A DNA stretch of 64,000 nucleotides from Aquanectria penicillioides (GCA_003415625.1 PYIU01000002.1:2852001-2916000); one strand, 5' to 3'. Counted from the first letter of the stretch, positions 33,961 to 47,503 are shown. Numbers and translations: made by a program. Notes: generated from the letters alone by a model not told the origin.

Positions 33961-35315
33961 ATGGCATCTACCTCAGACCTCCCCAGCCCAGCCCTGGTCG
34001 CAACCACTACCGCCCTTGCCACCATTGGCGTGCTCGCTCTCGCCCGCACAGCCCTATGGCCTGTCTTGCCCAAAGTCCTGTCCAATCCTCTCAAAACTGG
34101 GTATCCCTCGCCCGCTGCTGCCAAGTCCAACTCAAAATTGAGTACTTCCAAGTCGCTGGTGTACCAGCCGGGCGTCCTCCCCGGTGCCCGGGATGTTGAC
34201 ACGCCGGTGAGTGGGGCCCTCCGTCTCCGGGTCTCGGATGTAGAAGCGAGACTACTGTTGCATGTCTTGGCTGCATGCGTGCAAACAACGCATATTTAGT
34301 TGACAACTATATTAACTTATATTGATATAGTATGGCACTATTCGCGTATACGAGTTCGGTCCCGAAGCAGGCGAAAAGGTGCTCATGGTTCATGGCATCA
34401 GCACTCCTTGTATCACACTGATGCCTATCGCTAATGCTCTCGTCAAGCGTGGCTGCCGTGTGATGCTTTTTGTAAGCTCCTTACGCTTTGCTATGTGTTA
34501 ACCATATCGTATTTAATACATGCTTACAATTGGTGTTAGGACCTCTTTGGCCGCGGCTTCTCGGATGGTGTTGCTGACCTCCCTCACGATGCCCGCCTTT
34601 ACGTTTCGCAGATGCTACTTGTTCTCGCCTCGAGCTCACTGCCCTGGACTGGCGACAACGCGTTGCGCCTAATCGGCTACTCTCTCGGCGGCGGCATTGC
34701 CATTCACTTTGCCAACACCTTCCCTAGCCTTGTCAAAGATCTCGTGCTACTTGCCCCAGCAGGCCTAATTCGTGCTGAGTCTTTTGGCCGCATCTCCCAG
34801 TTTATTTTCAAGTCTGGGTATGTTCCGGAGCGGCTGCTTGCAATTGCTACCCGAAGTCGTCTCCAAAAGCCCATTGCTTCGGGCCGAGTCAATGTCCGAA
34901 CCACTGACCCCATCGCTCCCGCTGCTGAGGTTGCTGCCGCTGAGGCGAGTGACACAAACCCCGGGGAGGACATAACCCCTCTGGAGATGCGTGTCATGGA
35001 TTATGTCAGATGGATGGTGGTTCACCACCATGGTTTTGTTCCTGCATTTATGTCAAGCATCCGCCACGCACCATTGACCGATCAGCATGACAGCTGGGCC
35101 CAACTCACAAAGCGTAGGCCTGGCACCACGGCGATCCTCTTAGCTGAGTCAGATGAAATCATCGACTGTGATGACTACCGCCGGGATGGCTTACCCTTGT
35201 TGGAGGAGAGGAGAACGTAAGATGGCGCGTTTTGTCCGGTAGCCACGACTTCGTCATGACACATACGGATCAAATTGTCAAGGAACTAGAGGATATGTGG
35301 GATGTTCGGCTTTAG
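33961..35315 (+). CDS. Membrane-anchored alpha/beta hydrolase, one frameshift
   Basis: Three exons: 33961-34206, 34331-34471, 34540-35315. An N-terminal hydrophobic segment (LVATTTALATIGVLALARTA) predicts a membrane anchor. The hydrolase fold follows: VLMVHGIST (oxyanion region), DLFGRGFSDG, and the nucleophile elbow GYSLGGG with Ser at about residue 177. Acid in the LLAESDEIID region; the catalytic His is in SGSHDFVMTH, which is only reached after a frame change at 35202-35203 (a missing G in the Leu-Gly codons). With that base the protein is 387 residues. Family members include lipases, epoxide hydrolases and C-C hydrolases; the substrate is not predictable. It borders the accessory block and could be part of it, but the frameshift and the 1.3-kb gap leave this open. 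Confidence 0.87.
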
Positions 35316-35571
35316 ACTGTGTTAGATTTCATTCCTACTCCGCATATATTCTATTTAGAAACACTGCAAGGTATCTGGGGCCTCAAAAGAGCTTCAGCGA
35401 GGAGTTGGCATATATTCGGAGTTGGCTATCTAATTTTGCGAAGCCGAAGGGAAGGGTTGCTTTTTAAACAGATAGAATACAGAGCAGAGTATATGTCAAG
35501 GCTAGTTCAACACCACTTATGGGAAGATATGGCGAATGTTTTCCACGCGCCGCCCCAATGTTAGATTTCCA
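35316..35571. other. Convergent 3' flanks of hydrolase and ABC transporter genes
   Basis: AT-richer 256-bp spacer between two converging genes; nothing else seen. Confidence 0.6.
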
Positions 35572-38500
35572 TCATCGATCCAAGGCCTGGCTCTGGCACT
35601 GTTGATAAAGTTAGGAACAATGCTCACGAAACAAGGAGGATAAAGGGGACTACTCACCATATGCCAATAAACACCTCTCTGCTTCAACAACTCAGAATGG
35701 CTGCCCTTCTCCAGCAGTTGACCCTCTCCCAAAACAAATATAATATCCGCATTCTGGACTGTAGCAAGTCGGTGAGCAACCACCACCATGGTACGGCCCT
35801 TGCTAGCACGCTCAAAAGCAGCCTGCACAAGCTTCTCGCTCTCTGAGTCCAAAGAACTGGTGGCTTCATCGAGGAGAAGAACCTTGGGTTGTCGAATGAG
35901 GGCACGAGCGATGGCGACGCGCTGCTTCTGGCCGCCTGACAGAGAGACGCCCGAGAACCAATATTCGTATTGTAACCATCGGGTAAGGAGACGATGAAGT
36001 CATGAATGGAGGCATCACGACAGGCTTGGTGAAGCTGTTCTTCGGTGGTGGATGATGGGTCGACGCCAAGGAGGATGTTTTCTCGAATAGTGCCTAGAGT
36101 AGGGTGAAGTAAGTCAGTGATGAGCTCCGATAGGTGGAGTGGCAGAATTCATACCTTGGAAAAGAGTGGCCTCCTGAGCAACCAAAGAAAGATACTTGCG
36201 ATATTCAAACACGTTGACTTCAGTAGCGTCTTTACCGTTGCAGAGGATGCGACCCTTGTCTAAATCATAAAACCTCTCTATTAAAGAAATGATAGATGTC
36301 TTTCCACACCCGGAGGCTCCGACAAGGGCGGCAAATTGCCCTTTCTCGATGGTGAGGTTCAGGCCCTTGAAGACCGGGGTGCTTCGAGTGGGATACTTAA
36401 AATGTACGTTTTGCAGCTCAATCTTCATCCCGCCATCAGTGTCGGGTATTTCCTGAGAGGAAGACACCTTGTCCTTGATCTGGGAGTCCCTCATGTTGAG
36501 AATCCGGTTCGCGGCGGCGGTGACCTGGGCGGCATTGGGTCCAAAACCCAATGCCTGTCCTGCAGCTTCACTGCCATTAGTGATAGCCATAAAGCAGATG
36601 AAGAAGGCGAGGAGCCCAATTTCGTGACCTCCAAGCAAGCGGCCACCGTAGTAGAAGTTTAATGCCTGACAGGCCATGCTAGCACTGTCAGAGAAGCCGA
36701 AGATGAGACTCACCCACCTTGCCTTTTTGTACGCTTTACGGACATGATCTTGCAGTAGGGACTCGTAGCGCTCACATATCGAGTCTTCCATTGTCAAGGC
36801 TGACACTGTTCTGAAGGCGCCAATTGATTCCGATGCAAACTTGGAGCTCTCTTCGAAAACTTCATTGTTCATCTTCTCAAAGCGCATCTCGTATCTGAAG
36901 CGCCAATATGTCGAAAAGAGCATGATAGGCAGAACAACGCAAGCAGCGACGAGAGCAAGTTTCCAGGCGAAGGAAAATGCGATAGCAATGGAGCCCGTCA
37001 GGTTGAAGCATGCAATGTAGACGCTTGCCATGTTCATGCCCATAAGTTCCTCGAGCTGCTTCGGATCCCCAACAATTCTAGATGTCATGGTGCCATGAGA
37101 ATGGTCCTCTTCGTCGAAAAACGAGGTCTTCTGAAACATGATGGCATCAAAGTACTGCTGTTGGTATTTGGCACGAACTATTGTCGACATTGTAGTTGAA
37201 ATGAAGATGGCGAAAAAATATGAGAGGGCGACGCCGATGGCCAAGATCACCCACATCAAGGACCAGAAATTGCCTTCATCGCGCAACTTTTCGATATCAT
37301 TCTCGTACTGAAATGCGACAATGACTTTTCCGAATAGCCATGCCTGGATTGGGATTGCGGCACCTATGCAGGCCGCGCCGATAACTGTGAGGACAAACAG
37401 GGGCCAGACATTTGTAGACTCGTAGAAGAGCCTACCAAAACTGGCCAGGAAGCCTCTGTCCTTGTCGATTTTCATTCCCTGTCCAGCGTCACCCTCAGAT
37501 GCTGCAATGCTTTTGATTTGCATAAGATCAGGCTTCTCCTCGCCTTCCGTAGACTCGTGGCCGGCTTCAGTTGGTTCTCCCAGGGACAAGGCTTGCGCAT
37601 GGACAAGGCCAGAGTAAACTCCGCCCTCCATTGCAATGAGACTGTCATGGGTTCCAGTCTCGACAACCTGGCCCTTCTTGATGACAATAATTCGATCGGC
37701 CTTCTTGATCGTGGAAAGTCGGTGGGCAATGGTAATGGTGGTCCGGTTCTTTGCAACCCTATCCAGAGCAGCTTGGACAATCCGTTCTCCACGAACGTCG
37801 ATGGCACTTGTGGCTTCGTCAAGGATAAGAATTTTGGGCTTTCTCACGATGGATCGGGCGATAGCAATACGTTGACGCTGGCCACCGGAAAGCTTAGCAC
37901 CGCTGTCGCCAACGACAGTGTCATATCCCTTCGAAAATCGTTAGTAATTGCCAACAAAATCAGGCTACCAAGACAACTAACCTCGGGCAATTTGTCGATG
38001 AATTCGTCCGCAAAGGCTTCTTTGCAGGCCTCTTTGACAAGTTCCTTTTTATTCTCCTCCGTATCATCCGCCCACTGAGATCCAATAAGACCATAGGCGA
38101 CGTTCTTGTAGATTGTGTCGTTGAAGAGGAAAGGCTCCTGTTGAACAAGGCCAATTTGCGATCTCCACCACTTTAAGTCTATCTCGTCCACGATATGACC
38201 CGCGGTCGAAATTCTTCCACGTAACTCGATTGGCGGACCAGTTTCTTCGGGTTCGATTTTCTCTTCATCTTCATCGTCGTCCTTCTTTTTCTTGTTCTTC
38301 TTTCCCTTCTTCTTTTTCTCCTTTTCCACAGCTTTCGCGAAGATATGCTGATCCTGAAGCGAATACCATCTTTGAATCAGGCCGACGATGGTACTCTTTC
38401 CTGAACCAGATGGGCCAACCACGGCATTTATTTTACCCGCCTCGATTCGTAAGTCAAGATTATCTAGGACCTTGACATGGGGTCGGCTTGGGTATGCAAA

Positions 38501-40151
38501 AGTGACACCTTCGAAAACAATATCTTCGGTCGCGGAAATCTCGGGCTCTTTCAGGATACCTCTGTTAGGCTGGGGTGCGTCTATGACGATAAAGAACTCG
38601 CATGCAGCAACTGTTGCCTTTCCCACGGCGAGGAGTGGAGTCGAAGTGCGTTCCAGAGATATTACCATAATCATGACGGAAAGCAATACCCTAGAAAGTT
38701 CAGAACAGAAGGCCAGCGTGGTTCGCACAAGACTCACACAAGAATATCCCCAACATTATCAAGTCTTCCCTCTATGAAAGATTTCGTACCGTACCAAAAA
38801 CACAAGCCGAAGCTTGCGTACAAACCGAAGAACTAAACTAGTCAGCGTTTGGGCCAAGACGGCCGAGAAGCTCCTTACAATGAGACCAAGTTGTGCACCA
38901 ATCAGAGGAGCGAGAATCTGGCCATGCTTCTTTGTCTCCATTACGAAGGTGGCATACTTTTTCGCGATCCGAGATTCAGCGCCACATGCAGCTACCATTC
39001 TGATGCTAGCCAGAGCCTCGCTGGCGACAGCATTTGCCCTGCCCTCAGACTAACTTCACGTCAGTTCCAAGTTGCGAGTGGATAGGAGGGTTCCACAGCT
39101 TTACCTTCATAATCTTCCCATTGCCTTTGATGATAAATGGAAGAACAACTCCGAGGACAATAAAGAGAAAGATGATGACTGAGGCAGTAACGAGGGTCAA
39201 CGACCAGTTCTTAGTGAAAGCCACGATGATCGCGGCAATAATCGTAGAGTTGAACTCGATAAAGATCCCAATTTCTCTGAAATTCCTAGCTGCAAAACGT
39301 TTGCAGTTGCCGTGATGGTTGCTGTCGCATAACCTGGGGGCATGGAATCGAGAACGTGGATGCTTTGACCGAACAGACGCTTGAGGTAGTGCAACCGAAT
39401 TGCAGAAGACAACCTAATGCCGATCATGCGGAAAACAAACTGCAAGAAACTAGGTTATTATGAAGTAAGCATTAAAAGCTATTTCGACTTACCTTGTTGA
39501 TGTAGTTGAGGACGAAGCGACTGATGAACAAAATAAACATGTACAGTCTTCGTTGAATCAGCAATCTGGGGATTTGTACTACGAAGGTCATGGCAGGGTA
39601 CATACGAAAGTCTATTGATACTCTTTCTGAATTCCGCCTCCGTCACAGTGTTGCCAGGCGTGAAATATTCAGTGAAATGACCCGTGAATTGACCTTGTTT
39701 ATACCATTAGAGTGCCGGTTTTGACAGGGTTAGAGGGATATGCAGCCATACCAAACAATACATTCATCAGGGGTAACGTCTAGAAAGAAAAAGATGATTC
39801 TGTTAACAATCAAAGCCAAGTGACAGTTTGAAGATCGAGGAAGGCTTACGACACCAGCGCCGATGGAGGCAATACCACCAGCCGCGTACGCGACAAAATC
39901 CCATTTGTTGCGTAGCTGAAGACACGCTGTTGGAAGGCAAGTTAGCCCACAAGTAGCTGCGGTTCAGATATGTTCGAAAGTAGTTACCAGATAATCCTGA
40001 AAGGTTGCGGTTCGCTCAGGGCGGGCTTTGCCTCAGCATCAGCAGCAGCATCCTTTTCACTCGATGTTGGAAGTGTGGGTGGGTCCGAGTCTGGGGAAGA
40101 GGAGCTGGAAGGCTTCTCTGCCGGTTGGACAGTTGTGTCCATGGTGCTCAT
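35572..40151 (-). CDS. Full-size ABCB (MDR/Ste6-type) multidrug transporter, four frameshifts
   Basis: Twelve exons: 40151-39988, 39926-39850, 39779-39752, 39693-39606, 39547-39493, 39439-39105, 39049-38879, 38832-38738, 38690-37982, 37928-36155, 36093-35658, 35598-35572. TMD-NBD-TMD-NBD, about 1320 residues. NBD1: Walker [10 protein letters not shown], signature [13 protein letters not shown], Walker [17 protein letters not shown]2: Walker [10 protein letters not shown], signature [13 protein letters not shown], Walker [13 protein letters not shown] Lys/Asp/Glu-rich insert of ~40 residues lies between Walker A and the Q-loop of NBD1, as in fungal leptomycin-resistance type pumps. The C-terminus CQSQALDR is typical of that group and is encoded by a 27-nt last exon. 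Frame breaks near 39998, 39904-39906, 39267-39269 and 35950-35952 each need one added base; the total is then 1321 codons with stop. Likely ATP-driven drug or metabolite export. Confidence 0.93.
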
Positions 40152-42584
40152 GTTGAGATAATGGTGACAGGAAGCATCGCCGTGGAGGGGCCGTCTGATC
40201 AATACAAAGCGAAGATGGATGGCAAATAAGCGGCGCCGTGCTCGAAAAGAAGAAAGAAAGGGACAGGTGTATTAGAATAATGCTAGTGAGCGAGGGCTGA
40301 AGGTTTAGGAACAAGATGACAGAAGGGAGGATGGGTCGTCTGTGAGGGAAGCCCTAAAGAGCAGTCGCCAAGGGCCGCTAAAAATGCGACGTAACATATA
40401 CGAAATACGACCAGGGTGAACAGAGGTGTGCGATGCCAACAGCAACAATGACGGCATGCACCTTTGGGTTGCGATCCGAAAATTGATCTTAACGTATGAA
40501 AAAGAGGCGTGAATATGCGTGATCAAAAGTAGATGCGCCGGTCTTATGTCTCGGTATCAGCATGATTGAGGCAAATACGCAGCCTCCCATTTGCACTCTG
40601 CTACCATCGAACGTGAACAGAGCCGACAGGTTGCAACCTGTCAGACAATTGTTTTATTATTTTCCCCCTCTCGGCCGGTCTACTCAGGCTAATCAAAGAA
40701 TCCGATGGTTTTCATCTGGAATTCGTCAATGGAGGTCAGTCCCATCTCTTCGGTGCATTCATCGAATTATTTGCACAGCAATACGATGTTGAGGTACGTG
40801 GAGTTAGTTGGGGGGGACTCACATCCACAGATGACGCCAGCGCCACCGTCTGCACACCCTAAATCCGCCCTCTGTCCACTTAGACGCGCCGTCAGCAACC
40901 AATGGCAGCAGGGATATTAACTAAGTTGCATCCCAAGTGTGTCCATAATGCACCATGTCACTCATTTCAACGTCGGGTTCGGGTTCGTCAAGACCCCGAA
41001 ATCCAAGCCGCAATCTCACTGAAGTAATAATTACACTCACTTGGGGGCTGGCCTGGGCTCCGTTATTTTGGGGCTGTGCCGGACCGTAGTTTCTGCCTCA
41101 ATTAGATAAGGTTTTCGTGCTATCAGATTTCAAAAGGGCTGCAGCAAGATCGGCGAGTGACCAGGCCGATGGTATCTCCTGACCACAAGGAAGTTGTTCC
41201 GTATCAAGGTCTCGAGCGCATGCATGTTTTAGGAACACCAGCTGAGACTGCCCACCTACGCATCGCATAAACGTGGACTCGCCTGCTTTCAAGACACGTC
41301 TGCCTGGGGACGAAACTCACCATCCCAAGGCAACGAAATTGAGCTTCAGCCACGGCGTCTTGCACGCGCCAGCTTAGTGCCTCATCATCCCATCTCTTGG
41401 CCTCGCCACCAGGCATCAATAATGAGCTGAAAACCCCAGTCAGGCCTCGGTTCCCGCCATGATGTCTCGGTTTGCGTTACTGCACCTTTATTTTGACTCG
41501 CGTCAGTTTATCTACCTGGGATCAGCGACTGCTATCGTGTAGCTGGACCCTCAGGACGAGGTTCGGGGGAGCAGAATGGCACTACCCACGTGGCATATGG
41601 ATTGAATTTCAGATGATTTGCCATCTTCGTTTCTCATTCCTTGAGCCAGTGCAACGATTTCCTCTTTTCACGTTTGCCCTCGTTCTCCTTCTTTTGCCTT
41701 CTCATGACTTTGACCTATCTCTGAACGGCAGGACATCTCAAGCGACATGTGCCAAGCCCAAATCATCCACTTCCAGCACCTCATTTGCACAAGATGACGA
41801 CCGTGAGTCACCAGTCGTGACATGCATTTTTCCATGGCTGCATCTGTGAGATTCATCTCACAGGGTATTTTATTTGGCAGCAGTCACCCAAGAAAGAGCC
41901 ATGGTAAGCACGTCCGGCTAAAGTCGGAGAGGTATGTAGCGGAAGTGGGACGGTTTGCAGAACTCGACAGCCAGGCAACCATGTCCTCGTGAATGAGCTG
42001 ATGAAGATGACCTTAGTTGGAGCTGCATTGGTTTGTCAATCTCTGGCCGTTTCGTCATTTTCTGTCATTGCTCTGTTATGAGTCGAACACAACGGCAAAG
42101 ATTCAACGTGAAGGATTGAAGGAGTGGTTGGTGAAGACTTTTTGATAGGTAATCCTTTCTTTCCACGGAGAAACAGTGCTCGCTTCCCTAATCAAGTGCA
42201 TCCCGGAGTGGGAACACCAATTGCGCCAAAGTTTCATGGCCAATTCTATATGAAGCCAAGGTATAAACCTCCTACAAGGCTCTGCCTATGAGTTGTATGG
42301 GAGCGCGTTATTCCCTTCCGATAGTGTAGCGCGAACACAAAGCAGTGCCCCGCCAACCACTGATCCTTTGGAGAGTGGGGACCAGGGGACTGTCAACCGG
42401 GCAGGCGCAGCGGATGGGTTTTCCTCCCTCTGTAGCAGCATACTTTGACCACTGGCACTACGTTAGCCGAATTTTTTTTTTTTTTTTCTGGCAAGCGCAA
42501 TTGGCTTCTGAGTGCCGCACTCTGCATGACGAGCAGGTGGGTTCCGATAGAGGAACTCACACGCCCACCAAGCGCACGGAACGG
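40152..42584. promoter_or_regulatory. Divergent upstream region of ABC transporter and HisRS genes
   Basis: About 2.4 kb with no credible gene; the longest frame (41472-41849) has no domain-like content. A 15-16 base poly-T run (about 42472-42487) precedes the HisRS start by ~100 bp. An in-frame ATG at 42345 upstream of HisRS is unlikely to be used because the sequence it would encode runs through the poly-T tract as poly-Phe. Confidence 0.5.
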
Positions 42585-44606
42585 ATGACTCCAACGGTGA
42601 CCAAATTCTCCCTGGCCCAACCAACATTGAGGTCCTCGAGGTCATCTCGACTGCTGCGGTCGACGCCTGGTTCACGCCTGTCTCTCCCTCTTCGTCATTC
42701 TCCCCTATTCCTCTCTGCTATAACTGCGTTTCCACTCTCCGCCGCGAGCCCTTACCTCGACTTCCCCGCCCCAAGCTTTTCTCGAGCCCTCCACGCCACT
42801 GCCCCGCGCTTGTCCAAGCAACCCGACGACATGGCCAAGACCAAGTTCGAGCTCAAAACGCCCAAGGGCACCAAAGACTGTGCGGCTCGCCCACCCGATT
42901 CGATATGAACGCGCGTGATAACTAACTCTACGTCCAGGGGAGGGCAAGGACATGGTCATTCGTGACAAGATCTTTAGCACCATCACCGAAGTCTTCAAGC
43001 GTCACGGTGGCGTCACCATCGATACCCCCGTCTTCGAGCTCAAGGAAATCCTGTCTGGCAAGTATGGCGAGGATAGCAAGCTCATCTACGACCTTGCCGA
43101 CCAGGGTGGCGAGATCTGCTCCCTTCGATATGACCTTACCGTCCCCTTCGCCCGCTTCCTCGCCATGAACAAGGATATCCAAAACATCAAGCGCTACCAC
43201 ATCGCCAAGGTCTACCGACGAGATCAGCCCGCCATGACCAAGGGCCGAATGAGGGAGTTCTACCAGTGTGATTTCGACATTGCTGGAAGCTTCGATGCTA
43301 TGGTTCCCGATGCCGAAGTGCTACGCATTATCTGTGAGGTCTTTGAGGGTCTTGGTTGGAACGGCGCCTACACAATCAAGTTGAACCACCGCAAGATCCT
43401 TGATGGCATCTTCCAGGTCTGCGGCGTGCCCGAAGACAAAATTCGCACCATCTCGTCCGCTGTTGACAAGCTGGATAAGCTTCCATGGGCTGATGTGCGA
43501 AAGGAGATGACAGTTGAGAAGGGTTTAGATGAGGAAGTTGCTGACCGAATTGGAGAGTGGGTGGTGCTCAAGGGAAAGCACGATTTGCTTGAGAAGCTCC
43601 GAGGTGACGAGAAGCTGGCAGCGAACGAGTCGATGAAGCAGGGCATGGATGATATTGCGCTCCTCTTCGAGTACCTGGAGGCTTTTGGTGCCCTGGACCG
43701 GGTATCCTTCGACCTTAGCCTGGCTCGAGGCCTCGATTACTACACAGGATTGATTTACGAGGTTGTGACAGAGGGCTCTGCTCCTGAAGTGACGCCCGGC
43801 CAAGCGCCCGAGGCCGCCAAGCCCGCCAAGAAGAAGGGCAAGAAGGGCGTCGACGAAGATGACCGCTCCAACGACCCCACGGTCGGTGTTGGTAGCGTTG
43901 CTGCTGGTGGTCGCTATGATAACCTTGTCGGCATGTTTTCTGGCAAGAACCAGATCCCTTGTGTTGGTATCTCGTTCGGCGTAGATCGAATCTTCTCTAT
44001 TACCAAGGCCAGGATGGCAGCGGATAAGAGCGCCGCCGCTGTTCGAAACAACGATGTCGACGTCTATGTCATTGCCTTTGGTGGCAAGGGCTTCCTGAAG
44101 GAGCGCATGTCGGTCTGTGCCAAGCTCTGGGAGGCTGGTATCAAGGTACGTTGAGTTGTTATTTCTGGAGATGTAGGCTTGTGTACGATTTGAAATGGAA
44201 CTAACAATTACTTGTCTCTCAGGCCGAGTTTCTCTACAAGGTCAAGCCCAAGGTGCCTGCGCAATTCAAGGCAGCCGAGGTTAACGGTGTTCCCTTTGCC
44301 ATCTTCTTGGGCGAAGACGAGGTCGCCCAGGGCAAGGTCAAGATCAAGGAGATGGGTCTGCAAGACGGTCACCCCGAGAAGGAGGGTGTGCTTGTGGAGC
44401 TCAAGGACATGACGCGGGAGGTCAAGGTCCGCCTTCAGCGAAAGCGTGAGTTGGATGAGATGACCCGACAGGCTGAGGGTCTTAGAGTGGTCCATGGAAT
44501 CAAGGGTGACGAGGTCAAAACAGGTGATGCGGCTACTTCTGCCGAGCAAGCTCCCACTGAGCAGACCGCTGCTGAAGAGCAGGTCCCAGCGAATCCTTCG
44601 ACATAG
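42585..44606 (+). CDS. HTS1: Histidyl-tRNA synthetase, with predicted mitochondrial and cytosolic starts
   Basis: Three exons: 42585-42879, 42938-44145, 44223-44606; 628 residues, no frameshift. Charges tRNA-His. Class II motifs: [16 protein letters not shown] with [11 protein letters not shown] (motif 2), the HisRS signature [22 protein letters not shown], and motif 3 [10 protein letters not shown]. The C-terminal anticodon-binding domain starts near [14 protein letters not shown] Lys-rich insert ([15 protein letters not shown]) splits the core near GGRYD. From ATG 42585 the first ~80 residues are Arg/Ser/Leu-rich without acidic residues (mitochondrial presequence); an in-frame ATG at 42831 ([16 protein letters not shown]) gives the cytosolic form. 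One gene giving both enzymes by alternative starts is known for yeast HTS1. Confidence 0.95.
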
Positions 44607-47503
44607 AGATGGTACCATTGAACAAATGAAAAAATAAAAATAAAAAACATAAGACGAAGCCAACAAGGCAAAAGATCATTATGCTCCTTGTAGTGTGCTC
44701 AAGTGATGCGTGAGAAATCAATGGAGGGCCTCCCCTGGACTCCATGGAATCGGGGGGGAGCGGCAGCGGTGGTTTTGGGGTACGGTGACTGTGGTGAAGG
44801 GACTGTTGATCGAATACGGTACCAATGGCATGTTTTCAGTTGATTTTTACGGGATCAGGGTTGTTTCTTCCGTTGCGGTTGCAATGCTATCCGTGGTAGC
44901 GACGGGTACCAAACTAGCGTTGCCACATCCTGCTCCCCGGTGCTAGATGAAGGTTGGCCGGCATGTGAGAGAACCGTAGTGATGATTTTGTCGACAGTGT
45001 TTCATAGTGTCTACCAGGATGGGAGGCAAACCCGTTGGACGGACGAGCAATGACGGAAGGATTCACGGCGACTCGAGAAACAAGCTGGGGCGGGTAATCT
45101 TGTTATTCATGTACCAGTTTAATGACGTGCAGATGAATGCGACGGCGAGTGCCACCGGACATGCCACGCGACCAGGTTCATCGTTTGAAGGCTGAGGATG
45201 GAAAACGGTTTCAGCCGAGGTGTCGTACTATGTGTCGTGGACGTGCCTCGCTCAATCCCGCTCCCCCCCAGCCACAGGAACAGGCACGAACCCATGGAGA
45301 GTTACATCGGCGGCCGGCAAACGAGGAAAGAAAAGAAAAAGCCAATAGGGAAAAAGAAAGAAAGAGGGAAAAGTCCACTTCTCGCGCAGGCACCGCGACC
45401 ACAATCCGGCCATTGCGCAGCCCGAGTCTCACAGAGATGTGCCGTCTCAGCGTGAAGCGTTTCCAACTGCCGCTCGCTCCCTATCGCAACTGGTCTATCA
45501 TTTGGGACTGGTGGCATTCTCCGTTGCACAAAGCACCTGCACCGGAAACAAAACGAGAAAGGATGGTCGTTTCGTCCATCATGCTCACAGACCCCCGGAT
45601 GGAGGAGTAAATGTCCAGCCCAGCTCACCGAGCTGAGAGCACGATACTGCCTATCCACATGTCGTTTTCTTGCCTCTTTTCACACTTCTCTTCCCTATTT
45701 TTCTGCCCCCTTGCCGCCCTATGCCGACAGCTGCAGCACCGGTTTCCTTTTAGTGATGTTTTTTTTTTCCTTCCTCCCGGTTTTCCTCACTAGCCGAATC
45801 CCCATCTTTATGCATGACCCCCCATTTTTCTCTCTCCAGGAAGGGGGGGGCAGCATCAAGAGAAACTAGGGCCGCAAGTGTACATAGGCTGCGCAATCCG
45901 AGTCGCCGGTGCCGCGACTTTCTTGGAGTGTGGGTCTCTCCGCCGGGCCAGTTGGTGGGGGGCCCGCATGTAACTCATGGTGAGGCACCCACCCCCCGCC
46001 ATGAAGGGGCTGGCTGGATGCTTCCGGTTTGTCGGCGGCTCAGCGCGCAGGCTTCGGGGTCTTCTTTTTATTTTTTTTATTTTTTTTTTTGCTTTGTGTT
46101 CAAGGCAAGAGAAGAGAAGAGATCCCTTGCGCTTCTGGTCCGGGCTTCGACAATCATGACTCCCCCCCCCCTGAACAGCGGCATGGCTAGGGGAGGGGGA
46201 GAAGATTTCTCTACTCAGGGCTCTGGAGGGGATAAATATCAGTGGTCCCCCCTCTCCCTCTCCAACGGGAAGGAAAGGCAAAGCCCAAGACCAAGAGAGG
46301 GAAAAGCATCTCGGCATCTCACGGGGTAAAAAAAACAAAAACGTGCTGGTCTTTTGTTTGTTTGCGCATCATTGTCGGCCTTTTCTCGCCCTTAGCCCCG
46401 GTCCGGCACGTCTGGTCTCGGTCGCTTGTCGTTATCACTCACGGGATCACTGCCGCTGTCGCCTCACTTACACCAAAACCCGCCATCAAACATTCCAGCC
46501 TCCGCTCGCAAAACTCCGCCGAGGACGGGCCTCTTGACGATCCGCGGGCTTTTAACCACCACCACCACCCACCCGCAAAGACCACTAGAAGGTCCCAAGC
46601 AAGGCCCTTGCTCCGCGTTTGCGCGACGACAATAGAGAGGCCTCGCATTGATTGATTGGGAAACTCACACGCGAGCGAGAGAGCCTCTATTGTCTACGAC
46701 TCATGTCCAGGAGCACAAATAGTCCACGCGACGACCTTTTATCAATATTTCACACACGGTGCTTTTGCGTTTATCCAAGGCTTGCTTCGCTCCTCCGCCT
46801 GGCTCCCGTCTCCAGCATCCCCGTCCAGTGGACCCGCTCGCTCGCACGCAACCACCACCGGTTACGGATTGCAGACCTTGGCATTTCCGATCAGATCTCG
46901 ACCGAACCCTATTGCAACGGCAATTCAAGGCCCAGGCCCTCATTCATTCGTACATCTCCCTCCTCGTCTCTTTGTCACCTCCTCATTATTCACTCCTCTC
47001 TTTTTCTCGATTCCTCTGGCCCATCCATCTCCTCCTGCGCTGTCCAATATTCTCATCATCCCTCTTCCGATCACTGCCTGTCTTATCACATCGCACATCC
47101 CTCCCTCCACCCCCTCGTCCCAAGGCCCAATACCCCATATGCTTAGTGTCGCACTTATTTATCGATACATTGTCTCGCGTCACCCGCTCTCCACGACCCG
47201 AGATCGCCAAGCTCGAGATCCACGGGGGTTCTAGAGTAACCTCTGGGCTGATATAAAGTTCTGTGTGACGGCCCCAGTCGTCTCATTGGGCCGCACCGCA
47301 AGCCTCAAAGGTTGAATAAGGCATCGCCCCAAACAATTGGCATCAACCTTTCGCCACCGGTCCTCCAGACTCGACTAGAGACTCTTATACCACTACCGCC
47401 CAAACTCCCAGGTCCTCTAGGCTCTGAAGGTGCGATTTTCGAACAAACAGCGCGCGCATTCACACTCTGTGACAAAAGAGAGGAAACCACCCAACGTCTC
47501 ATC
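44607..47503. other. Long upstream region of a conserved fungal gene
   Basis: About 2.9 kb without a credible gene. 46650-47260 has three overlapping frames of 160-190 codons on one strand, all Ser/Pro/Leu-rich, as expected from C/T-rich leader DNA rather than coding. Contains long T runs (46067-46091) and a short C run near 46165. Probably the HisRS 3' UTR plus a long promoter and 5' leader of the gene at 47504. Confidence 0.5.

Noticed and set aside
42345..42584. In-frame upstream ATG for HisRS at 42345
   Set aside because: It would translate a poly-T run as six consecutive Phe and unconserved sequence; ATG 42585 begins a plausible presequence.
46652..47256. Three overlapping 160-190 codon frames upstream of the gene at 47504
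   Set aside because: All are Ser/Pro/Leu-rich readings of a pyrimidine-rich leader; no frame has conserved sequence.
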